Part shown: one piece after another, positions 42,901 to 51,650 of the stretch
Numbering within the stretch: position 1 is the stretch's first letter
Layout: every line of letters starts with the position of its first letter
Assembly (NCBI GenBank): GCA_033032175.1
Contig: CM065328.1
Coordinates: forward strand, 7,068,690-7,132,689
Length of the DNA stretch: 64,000 nt
Reading direction: 5' to 3'
From: Saturnia japonica
Lineage: Eukaryota; Arthropoda; Insecta; Lepidoptera; Saturniidae
Program-made: the position numbers and the translations under genes
Notes under the pieces: model-generated
What the model was told of the DNA's origin: nothing
The model's database searches: none
The model's input: the letters and a program-made list of their open reading frames with translations, nothing else

Positions 42901-45900
42901 TAGCAACAAACCCGTAACAGTGACTTTCTTTACAATTGTTGGGTTTCGGTATAAGCCAGTGTGTATGTTGCTTGTAGAGGCTTGTTGGCCGACATAACGG
43001 TGATAACCGACAATGGATTGCCAATCACTCGGTAGTCACCTTTCTTTTAGGATTGCACAGCATCGTCACTTTGCTATGCAGCAATAAAAGAAACATATTT
43101 GCCGATTTATTAACTTAAAAAGTCATTGTTTCAATAAAAGGCAACGTTTAAAATAACATGATGCAAGTAATTTGTACAATAATACCCTTATAGTTATTTT
43201 AGATGTGGAGCCGTTAAATGCTGGAACGATATACCACCTTATATTCAAAATATTGCGCAGAGATTTCGTTTCAGCTTCAAAGCTAAATTGATTTTTTTTT
43301 TGTTATTGTTGCAAGAAAGACATTGACATTACTATGCTAACTTTTAAAATTCATTTAAGTTGGCTCATATATATGGGCAGAGTACAGTTAGGATATGTAT
43401 ATTCTATAACAGATATGTTGCATATATTTACTTATGTGTTACGAATATTTAGTGTAGGTCTATGAAAATATCAGCGCTGCAGTACTTGCGCTTGTAGGCC
43501 TGCAGCCTTATGCTGAGCCGTACCTTTTCGACCCCATGCAACACTTATTTTATTGTATATTTTTTTTATGTTTATATAATATATACATTTATGTGTGTAG
43601 TGTGGTGTTACTGTAGAATAAATGTTTTTATTTCTATAAACACGATTTGTGAGTATTTTCTATATGTGAGTTAGAAAAGAGCACAGATTTAAGAAAAAGG
43701 TGAGTTTTTTAATCATATTTTTCGTTATTAATTACGATTACTTATTACAATAAATCATGTTTATTGTAATTACAATGTATGGAATTTGCGTGTCGTACTT
43801 CCAATGTCTTTGATTGTAAACTTTTTATTTCAACTGTATGCTCTTATAAACATAGATTAACTATTTCCAGAGTTTAGAATATGTCTCATTATGCTCCATG
43901 CAATCGTGAAAAAGTCGTGGTTGCCGAGTGGTTTAGGCCGGCGTAATATCGATTCGATGTCCGCAGGTTCGAACCCCGTCATGTACCAATTAATTTTGCG
44001 TATTTCGAGTACATTTACTAATTCAGATTAACCCTATTGACAGTCGGTAAAGACAAACACCGTGAAGAAACCTGAATACCTTGAGAAATGTTCTTGTAAT
44101 TACAACAGTATTAACTGCAGTAGCTACCTCATTAGCCTAGTGGTCGTAAGCGCGACTGCTATGATCGAGACAGCGATCGAGGGAGGTTTTTCTATGAAAA
44201 TTTTCAGTAGCAGCTTGGAGTTTGGCTTTGTGCCCGATTAATGGCAATAGGCTAGTCCCCTATTACATGGGACCTAAAAAACATACCCAGCGAACTGTGG
44301 CTGTAGATTAGTACACCTTTGCCTAACCCTCCGGGGATACAGGCGTGATGGTATTTATGTTATGTAGGAAAAATATAGAATTGCTGATTTCTCGATGTTT
44401 GAATTCGCCAATACGTCCTGATAGGATGTTATTATTAAACCGGAACCTTCCCTTGAGAAGAGGCTTTTATCCAGAAATGGGACTAAGTGTCCCAGGTTGA
44501 TATTAATATTATTTTATCTTATTCCTATTAATAGTGAAATAAGAGAAGACGTAGATAGAAATATAAGTATCACGAAACTAACCCTTGATCGCATCATAAG
44601 GAATATTAGCGAAGTGAGCCATTTGCACTTTCTGGTCGGCTATCTCCTCAACCATGATTTCGTAAGTTGCTTCAGCCCAGTACGTTTGTGGTGTCCTGTG
44701 ACTGATGGAGTGGAGAGCGATTTCAAATCCTTTGTTGTAAAGCTCGTTGACCAGTTGGTAGTTGGTGTACTCATGACTGACGTAGAAAGTGGTGCCAGCA
44801 GGACAACCGTTCGAGTTGACGCGGTCATAAATGAGGCTGCGATAAGTTTCGATGTTGATTACATTCACTGCATCATCGAAGGTAAGTGTGACAAACTGAA
44901 ATTTTTAGAAGTATTTAGTAGTTACTTAGAATCAATAAGTTTATTAACGTATAGAGTAAAATAGTACACTTTAAAAGACTTTATTTCTTTAATGTATCTT
45001 CTGTATGAGAAGTTCTTAGTTGTATGAGTTTTATTTGATCACTTTTATAAATTATTGTCTTAATTGAAACGAAATTGTGATTTGATCTTTATAGAAAAAT
45101 TCGTACCTTCTGGATAAGAAATAAAATTTTACGTTAATGTACTCAATCAACGAGAGTGAAACGAGAAACCTTACTGCAGGTGAAGAAGCCAAAATTTTAT
45201 GAAAGTTTGTTATTAGCGCACTATGATAACTAAATCTTCTTCTTAGAACCAAGCACCTAAATTAAATCTACTTGTGTTTATAAAAAGGTGCACAATAAGT
45301 ATGAGGAAACAATTCTAAACAAGACAATTTAATTCAAAACTAAGCAACACTTATACTATGGTAGTTAAAAAGCTGATATACGTACATATATATATATTTA
45401 ATAACATCCAAACATACAACTGACAATTACGCTCATCACACAAATATCAGTAATATGCGGGGATAGAACCCGCGACCTCTCGGATCAATTGTAGGTCTTA
45501 CTGCCACTGCGTCACGAGGCCTGTCATTTCTTATATTCATTCTTTTTTATACGGTAAATATTGTCGAGTTTTATAACATAGCATTTTTGGGTATAAGTTG
45601 GTTAAATGTTAAAATATGAATATTACAAATTATATATCGTAAAATGAGGCTATCCATTGGATGAAATAAACAAATTACTTTGGGTTGGGCCGAGATTGCG
45701 TGATATGTCTTTATATTTTGATAGAGCACTTCATAATCATCACATCGTTCGATAGATATCACAATCACCTTATATTATATTTAAGGAATTACATTTATAT
45801 AAAGTATTTTAGTTGTTAGTTACATATTCGGATAAAGTCTTAGCTGGAGCTATTGGGTTTATGAGTCTTTGACTAACCTGTGGGGTGTCTCTAGGTGCCA

Positions 45901-46054
45901 AACCACCAGGGATACTTGTTGATGAGCATCTACATTCAGGCAACTTGCATGTTTCTTCATCACATGGTTCTGCTAGCGGTAGTTCAGTAACTTCGTCATC
46001 GGCTGCCGCCAGAGCCACGAGGGATAATGAAAACAAAAATACAGTCCACCTCAT
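39891..46054 (-). CDS. Chitin deacetylase, short gut type, tandem copy B (six exons, 385 aa)
   Basis: Paralogue of copy A: secreted CE4-type chitin deacetylase. Exons in gene order: 46054-45878, 44895-44583, 42830-42563, 41590-41404, 40814-40677, 39965-39891. All borders are GT/AG and the frame gives 385 residues. Exons 2-6 have exactly the same lengths and phases as copy A; only introns and the signal-peptide exon differ. Signal [18 protein letters not shown] is followed by the shared [14 protein letters not shown] lead. Motif 1 is TFDDA, where copy A has TFDDG; motif 2 HSISH, the VRIPFL motif-3 equivalent, NPGLWP and VHEWYIS are kept. The catalytic and metal aspartates and histidines all appear present, so activity is plausible. 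There is no chitin-binding domain. In exon 2 about 17 of 104 residues differ between the copies, so the duplication is neither brand new nor ancient. A midgut peritrophic-matrix role is inferred from the family. Confidence 0.94.
40677..40814 (-). CDS. Chitin deacetylase B exon 5
   Basis: Acceptor TTACAG, donor GTATGT. 46 codons, [20 protein letters not shown] through [20 protein letters not shown] to HNN. Same length as in copy A. Confidence 0.94.
41404..41590 (-). CDS. Chitin deacetylase B exon 4
   Basis: Acceptor TTTTCAG, donor GTAAGT. 187 nt encoding [40 protein letters not shown] and onward to NNLNDAFL. Same length and phase as in copy A. Confidence 0.95.
42215..42400 (+). repeat. Interspersed repeat family I (diverged)
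   Basis: GTAACTTTAAACGATTGAGC, GATAGGTGGCGTTGTAGTC, CAACATCTACCGGCCTAGCT. It lies in intron 3 of chitin deacetylase B. Confidence 0.5.
42563..42830 (-). CDS. Chitin deacetylase B exon 3
   Basis: Acceptor TTCCAG, donor GTAAGT. 268 nt encoding [40 protein letters not shown] and onward to MVDACFS. It aligns along its whole length with exon 3 of copy A. DCSWP replaces DSSWP, adding a cysteine. Confidence 0.95.
43197..43640 (+). pseudogene. LINE 3' end with reverse transcriptase C-terminus (Jockey/CR1-like)
   Basis: Translation from 43197: [32 protein letters not shown]. The CWN.IP..I.......FK..L pattern ends many Jockey/CR1-group ORF2s. The following 300 bp (CTGCAGCCTTATGCTGAGCC onward, AT-rich, ending AATAAATG) look like its 3' UTR. 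Confidence 0.7.
43915..44112 (+). repeat. tRNA-derived SINE, family 3
   Basis: Head GTTGCCGAGTGGTTTAGGCC (box A) and GCAGGTTCGAACCCCG (box B), then ACACCGTGAAGAAACCTGAA, a body typical of lepidopteran SINEs. The ends do not pair as an acceptor stem, so it is not a functional tRNA. Confidence 0.75.
44122..44372 (+). repeat. tRNA-derived SINE, family 1
   Basis: Head ATTAGCCTAGTGGTCGTAAG (box-A like), damaged box B, body TTAATGGCAATAGGCTAGTC, tail CCTCCGGGGATACAGGCGTG. It lies in intron 2 of chitin deacetylase B, just upstream of exon 2 in plus coordinates. Confidence 0.8.
44583..44895 (-). CDS. Chitin deacetylase B exon 2 (CE4 motifs 1 and 2)
   Basis: Acceptor ATTTCAG, donor GTTAGT. 313 nt encoding [20 protein letters not shown] onward to [20 protein letters not shown], ending IPYDAIKG. 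The long plus-strand open frame over this exon (44497-44964) is an antisense shadow. Confidence 0.95.
45053..45439. other. Intron 1 of chitin deacetylase B, no feature
   Basis: AT-rich sequence; the minus-strand open frame at 45052-45252 has no features. Confidence 0.4.
45440..45535 (-). repeat. tRNA-derived SINE head, family 3-like
   Basis: The reverse complement has a box-A like GTGACGCAGTGGCAGTAAG and box-B like GGTTCTATCCCCGC. The A/B spacing is tRNA-like. No body was recognised. Confidence 0.55.
45878..46054 (-). CDS. Chitin deacetylase B exon 1 (signal peptide)
   Basis: ATG at 46054-46052, 59 whole codons, donor GTTAGT. Signal [20 protein letters not shown], then [20 protein letters not shown] and [19 protein letters not shown]. 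It is five codons longer than exon 1 of copy A, the extra residues lying between the signal and ELPLAEPC. Confidence 0.94.
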
Positions 46055-46101
46055 ATCGATAGTTAATATGGAAATCGGTGGTCAGCTGTCCCCTACACTC
46101 G

Positions 46102-46108
46102 TTTTATA
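46102..46108 (-). promoter_or_regulatory. TATA box upstream of chitin deacetylase B
   Basis: TATAAAA on the minus strand, 48 bases before the start codon. A start site about 25-30 bases downstream would leave a 5' UTR of roughly 20 bases. Further upstream (46145-46205) are several GATA-type motifs (CGATAA, CGATAAGA). Confidence 0.6.
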
Positions 46109-46434
46109 TTCACTCTTGATATCTTTTAATTAGTCCTTAATCTCTGATTTTCGTTTATCGTTCAATCGATATTATATATTTATTTTTATATATCTTATCG
46201 AACAGCTACTTACTTTTAACAAGCAATCCGTGGCTTCGGGGAAATACTACAAAAGGTTTTTTTATTCGTTTTCTATCAGTTAATTCTCGTAAAGATACAA
46301 CAATAAATACTATATAGGTTTATGCAGTGGCTTATTTGAAGATTTTAAATAATTTTAAAGAAATGCATTTCCATTCGGATAAATACGCCCTGGGTTTGTG
46401 ATGTTTTCAGAATATTTTCATTTTTATTTATCTA

Positions 46435-46660
46435 AGGTTACAAACAAGCATATGACCCGCCTAATGGTAAGCGGTTACCGTAGCCTACAGACGCTAGTAA
46501 CACCAGAGGTATTAATACCGTGCTCCCGTTTTTGAACACACCTTCACCAAGAAGCTCTGGAGATCATATTCACCGCAGGAACACAACACAAGGTTAAATG
46601 GCTGCCATCTTCTGTAGGGTGGAGGTATTCCACCAGTCGGGCAGCTCCATGTAGTCGGTA
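46435..46660 (-). repeat. Interspersed repeat family C (inverted)
   Basis: The plus strand shows CCGCCTAATGGTAAGCGGTT and CGCAGGAACACAACACAAGG, the reverse complement of the family C modules. It lies upstream of chitin deacetylase B. Confidence 0.7.
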
Positions 46661-47473
46661 AATTCGTAAGTTTAGTGGAAATAAATTCGTCATAAAGAAC
46701 GTAAATTCTTTTTCCGCCTTTCCCAATATTATCACAGATTAGAGAACTGAAATCTGGGAATATTACATTATTTATACTAATTTATAGTATTAGTATGGTA
46801 CTCTCGCAAAGTAAGTATTTCAGAAAATCAATGCTCAAGTTAAATTTCATTTATCATAATATGTTGAGATTATATTAATATATCATTATTGTACCTATTA
46901 TAGATAATTTTATTCATCAATGCGCCGCTTATTATAAATAAAATATATAACATTATTATAAAAGTGTAATACTTCACGATTATGTTGATCAATATGATAA
47001 AAAAAATCAAACCTATTATTTCTATTTAATTATTTTTCCACTGAATCTTTATCTACTAAATATCCGGTGTTTATGTCTACGTATGAAACTTAATAATTAG
47101 GTTTTACCCAAATTGCAATAAGTCATTCATTGTTATTGTTTTCAAAAAAGTAATTATTTACTACAACACGTTCTATTTCATTCAATCGTTGTTTCGGACA
47201 TCACGTCTGATTTAATTAATACATAATATGTATATTGCAAATCATAATATAATATAAAATTTCTTAGTAAAGCTATATCTCTGTTAACTCTTTATCAAAA
47301 TTAATGATTTAAACATCATTTTAAAGCTTGTGTTCTTTGCTAATTAGGAAATGGTTGAAAATTCAAAATAATATTATCTTTAAAAAACCTTTTGAATTAT
47401 AAGGCGATAACATCGAGCGATAAAAGGAAGAGAAACCACAGTGAAATAAGTAGCAGTGTTGTGAGATCGTGAT
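46661..47473. other. Spacer between chitin deacetylase B and the LINE, no feature
   Basis: Strongly AT-rich. It ends in the LINE A-tract. No repeats shared with other parts were recognised. Confidence 0.4.
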
Positions 47474-47493
47474 TTTTTTTTTTTTTTTTTTTT

Positions 47494-47960
47494 TATTTGG
47501 GGAGGGTAATCATTTTTATTCTATTTACCCGTATAACTCTCCCAATTTTTATTTAATACCTAATCCTAAGCACTTAATTTTATTTATTTATTTAATAGTT
47601 ATAAGTCTTAGGTCTATTACATTTATTCTTACAAAAAAGCTTAACCTAAAGAATTTGTATAATAAGTAAAATAAAATAATAAAACAATAATTCAAAAATA
47701 TAACAATTCGATAACTTACTTAACTATTTTTAAAGAACATATGTCTAGTCACAACCAATACAAAGCATGTCAAGTTTTAACCTAAAGAATTTGTATAATT
47801 AGTAAAATAAAATAATAAACAATAATCCAAAAAACATATTCAATTCAATAACTCACTTAACTATTTTTAACGAACATACTTAATAACTTAATCTATAGAA
47901 TTTATGTTTAGTCACAACCAATATAAAGTATGTCAGGTTTTTTATTTTTATTTATATTTA
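47494..47960 (-). repeat. LINE 3' UTR with a 136-bp tandem repeat
   Basis: AT-rich 3' UTR of the LINE. A unit beginning TTAACCTAAAGAATTTGTAT (plus strand) occurs at 47641 and again at 47777, giving a 136-bp period. A shorter, more diverged third piece starts near 47889 (AATCTATAGAATTTATG) and contains the shared CACAACCAATA.AAAG.ATGTCA stretch. Confidence 0.75.
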
Positions 47961-48836
47961 TTATTTGTGTCTACGTTTAGATACCCTTACGACTTCTTCC
48001 AGAAAACCCAAGAAATGCCCTCTGTTTTCTTCATCTACCATCAAGGTATGCAGCGTGACCCTCTCTATCCTGCAACCTAGCCTGGACGAGCCGAAACGCG
48101 GACAATCTATAATGAGGTGGAAGATTGTCTCGGCCGTATCCGGGTCGCATTCACACGCGGGACTATCCTTGATCTTGAAGCGGTACAGGTACGCCGCAAA
48201 TCCTCCATGGCCCGTAAGGGCTTGGACATGGGCGGGTAACAGATCGACCTTCCTCAACACCCGATGGGCATCTGCCACATTGGGGAAGAAGGCCCGCGTC
48301 ACCTCACCCGTGTCTGAGGACTCGTAGCGCTCCTGCCACTTAAGGACAGTCTCCTCTCGTATGATTTTCTTTGCATATGACACCGGATACTGATCGTAGT
48401 CGGCCGCGGTCTTCTTGTGGGCGGCCCTCTTCGCCAACACATCAGCACGTTCGTTTCCGACCGTGCCGATGTGAGCCCGCACCCAGTACAAGTGCAACAC
48501 ACGTCCCTCCGCTCTTATTGCACGAATTTCCGTCTGCGTCGCGAGAGCCAGACGGTGAGGCGGGACTGGGTTAGCCAGCATCTCCAGCGATGACTTAGAG
48601 TCACTGTAAATACTGACCTCCCCGTCACCAGCCTTATGGAGCATCTGTACCGCTCTGTGCAACGCAAACAGTTCGGCTTGAAAAACAGAGCAGAAGGACT
48701 CTAGGCGAAACGTGGAGAACCTGGTCTCACGTCCTTCCTTAAACCAAGTCACAGCGGCTCCCACTCCACCGTCGATCTTACTGCCGTCGGTGAAGATCCC
48801 GGAGCCGCCGGACTCAGGGAGGACTTCCAGGCTCTC
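47961..48836 (-). pseudogene. LINE ORF2, last part: RNase H and zinc-binding tail
   Basis: In frame with the preceding part across the TAA. An RNase H fold is visible: FTDGSKIDGGVGAAV (first Asp), CSVFQAELFALHRAV (Glu), IYSDSKSSLEML (Asp), HIGTVGNERADVLAKRAA (last Asp). All four acidic residues remain. The tail has CECDPDTAETIFHLIIDC, the CX1C-H-C cluster seen after RNase H in I-group LINEs. Stop near 47961. RNase H supports an I/R1-like element that retained this domain. Confidence 0.88.
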
Positions 48837-49649
48837 TTATGCTTCACCAACACAATGCACTGGATGCGGATAGTCGGCGAAGATAACCGGCCGCTCCAAC
48901 ACACGGTCGACCACAATCTCGTCCAGTCCTACTCCTTTCTTTGCACGGTATAGTCTGTAAACCTCTTGGGCGCGGAGGTCAAGCGGAAGCAAGTCTGCCA
49001 GAACCAATGCCGCCGTTAATGAGACGGTCCTGTATGCCCTACAGATCTTAAGCGCGAAGCCCCTCTGCAGCGAGTTTAATCTGTTCCTAATCGAGATCTT
49101 CGCCGCAGAGGGGCCCCACACATTAGCTGCATACAGAACAATAGGCTCTATCACGGCGATATAAATCGTCCTGATAATCTCCGGGTTCAGGCCCCAGCTC
49201 ACCCGAGCTGCACACGCCAGCTGCTTGTAAATGTCTGCCGCCTTCTTACAGGCAACAGCGGCGTGTGCCTCAAAGGTGAGCTTACTGTCCAAAATCAGGC
49301 CCAGCAGGCGGAACTCCTTCTCCAACGGTAACCGGACACCTCCCATGGATAGAACTGGGGCGTCAAACTTAAGCCTCCTTGTAAGCACCATCGCTTTGGT
49401 CTTTAGCGGAGCAAAGGAGAGCTTATTTTCGACGCCCCAGTCCACCACGGTCTGCAGGGTCCGGCACGCGAATTCCTGCATGGGCCCGACCTCTCTCCCA
49501 GAGAAAACCAGGACGACGTCGTCCGCAAAGGCCTGGCAGTACACTCCCGCGACCTCGAGCTTCACCAACAGGGAGTCGAGTATTAAGTTCCAAAAGGTTG
49601 GCCCAGCGATAGATCCCTGGACACAACCCTTCGAAGACTCCCGACTCAC
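48837..49649 (-). pseudogene. LINE ORF2, middle part: reverse transcriptase palm and thumb
   Basis: Continues ORF2 in the neighbouring frame. It begins VSRESSKGCVQGSIAGPTFW (motif B) and carries QAFADDVVLVFSG (motif C; FADD instead of the commoner YADD, both catalytic aspartates kept), LSFAPLKTKAMVLTRR and FRLLGLILDSKLTFEAHA (motifs D/E), then the thumb. It ends at an in-frame TAA after VGEA. The codon frame does not change at that TAA, so it is a simple nonsense change. Confidence 0.9.
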
Positions 49650-51583
49650 CTGACAACCGGTATACTTAGCTCTATACGTCGACCCTCAAGATATGACAGA
49701 ACCATGTCGTACAAATTTCCAGGGCACCCTTTGGCCACGAGCTGGGACTTCAGCGCAGGCCACCACGCGTTATCGAACGCGCCCTCTATGTCCAGCGACA
49801 CCACGACGACGATCTCCTTCGCCTCTATCTTCGATCGTACGTACGCCACCAGATCATAGAGAGCATCTTCCGTGCTGCGTTGTGGCATGAACCCATATTG
49901 CCGCACGCTGAGTTTAGGTAACAAGTGCCAGCGTAAACGTCGAACCAAGAGCTTTTCCAGAAGCTTGCCCAACACCGGTAAGAGGCCAATAGGACGGTAG
50001 GATTTTGGCGATGAGTAATCCTCCCTAGCTGGCTTCCGGAGAATGCACACAGTTGCGGTCTTCCAGGGATGGGGGAAATGACCCAATTCCAGGCACTTAT
50101 TAACCAGTGCCTGAAAAAGTGCCATTCTCCCCTCCCCCAAAACCGCATGCGTACATATGTCAGCCGTGAAACCATCCCCCCCAGGAGCTTTTCGCGGGTG
50201 AATCTCTTTACACACCCGCTCTATCTCCTCCTGGGTAAAGGGTGGATCCGCAGCCGACAGTCCCCGTGGCCAGCCGGGGAGGCGCCCCTCAGTCGCTGTC
50301 CTAATTGCCCTCTGAGCTTCGGTATCAGCACCCACATTATCTGCTGGGAACAGCGTACTGGCGAGTAGGTCGGCCGACCCCTGCGGGTTTAAAATGGCTC
50401 CGCTGGGGCCCGCCAAAAGGACCTCCTCTCGCCTCCGCTCAGTCCTCCGCAAGACCCTGTAGACGCCGTCCCACATGCTCTCGTGCTCTTGCGTCGAACA
50501 AAACTCCTTCCAACTCCTGGTTTGAGCGCTCGCTACCTCTCTCTTGAATTCCTCAAGGGACTCAAGGTAGTCGGCAACAACGTAAGGCCTCCGGCGTGGG
50601 GCGGCGCAGCGGATCCTCCTCTTCCTCCGCGCGACCTCCCGTTTGAGGGCATCCAAGTCCCCCGTCCACCAGGGGGGGCGAGCCACCCTTTTCACCCCAC
50701 CTACCTTCGGGATCACCTGATCACAAGTGTCCTTGATGCAGGAGAGGTATTCGGACACGGCTGACTCCAGATCCCCAATGTCGGCTACACATTCCACCCT
50801 TCCGGCCGTCAGGCCCCTCTCGGACAGTCTCTCCTGGAGAGCTGACGAGAACTCCGACCATTTCACCCTCTTAGTATTGTAGATCCGGGTTGTGGACGGT
50901 TTAAAGCTTTGCAGCTTCCCATCCACCCGGATCGAGAAGGTGATTGCGTTATGGTCGGTAGTTATTAAATTCTCGTCAACTTCCCAATCATCGATCCTGC
51001 CAAGAAGGGTGGGGCTGCAGACTGTAATGTCCACAATGCTCGTACACAAGCGGCCCCCCCTGACGACCTGAAAGGTGGGTTTTTCACCCACATTAAGTAT
51101 CTCGAACCCCGCCGCGTCTAGAAAAGAGCAGTAGGCCTCACCCCGATGGTCGAAGGTACGACACCCCCACCATACGCTTTTGGCATTGACGTCGCCGCCG
51201 ATCACCAAGTTCTGTACCCCCAATTTGGCACAGACCCCTTCAAGTCGTTCAATGTACGGCTCAATAGGCTCGTTAGGCTCGAAGTAGACGGAGATCACCC
51301 CTAGCGATAGGTTGCCCGCTTGCAGGGTCACGGCAGCTATGTTGTCATCTACAAGTTGGGGATTTACGGTTACACCAACCTTGTCCCCAAACACGACAAC
51401 TGCTGCCTTAACCGGCCCGGCTCCGCTCGTGTTCTGGATCACTCTCGTGTTCGGGATCCGCTTCACTCGCCCGGTCGTGCCCGTGTAGGGCTCTTGGACC
51501 AGGGCGAAAGCAGCATCCCCACGAGAGGCCCAGCACTGTAGCTCCGCCAGGGCCAATTTAGACCTCTGCAGATTGGCCTGCAC
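49646..51583 (-). pseudogene. LINE ORF2, first part: endonuclease and N-terminal reverse transcriptase
   Basis: The frame is open from about 51663; the listed first codon is a GTG, and no ATG lies near the ORF1 stop. The exonuclease-endonuclease-phosphatase domain fills residues about 1-220: QEPYTG (catalytic glutamate), GGDVNAKSVWWGC (aspartate and asparagine) and TTDHNAITF (aspartate and histidine). The reverse transcriptase starts near residue 440: IHPRKAPGGDGF, SYRPIGLLPVLGKLLEKLL, RQYGFMPQRSTEDALYDLV, and motif A VVSLDIEGAFDNAWWP (first catalytic aspartate). The frame stops at TGA 49648-49646, just before the CVQGS block, because of a -1 type shift (best explained by one missing base). 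This part is a broken gene. Confidence 0.9.
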
Positions 51584-51650
51584 TACCGCTATCCGGGGCG
51601 ACTCCGTATCCCGCTCAGTAGCAACCGTGATGTTGTTCGGTGAGGTGCCC

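Noticed and set aside
43915..43995. Possible tRNA gene
   Set aside because: It has A and B boxes, but the ends do not form an acceptor stem and a SINE body follows directly.
35105..44895. Single gene with alternative duplicated exons instead of two genes
   Set aside because: Each copy has its own signal-peptide exon, upstream TATA-like box, terminal exon with stop and AATAAA.
44497..44964. 155-codon plus-strand open frame
   Set aside because: It lies antisense to exon 2 of chitin deacetylase B, whose minus-strand frame has splice sites and family motifs. The same shadow occurs over copy A at 35079-35450.
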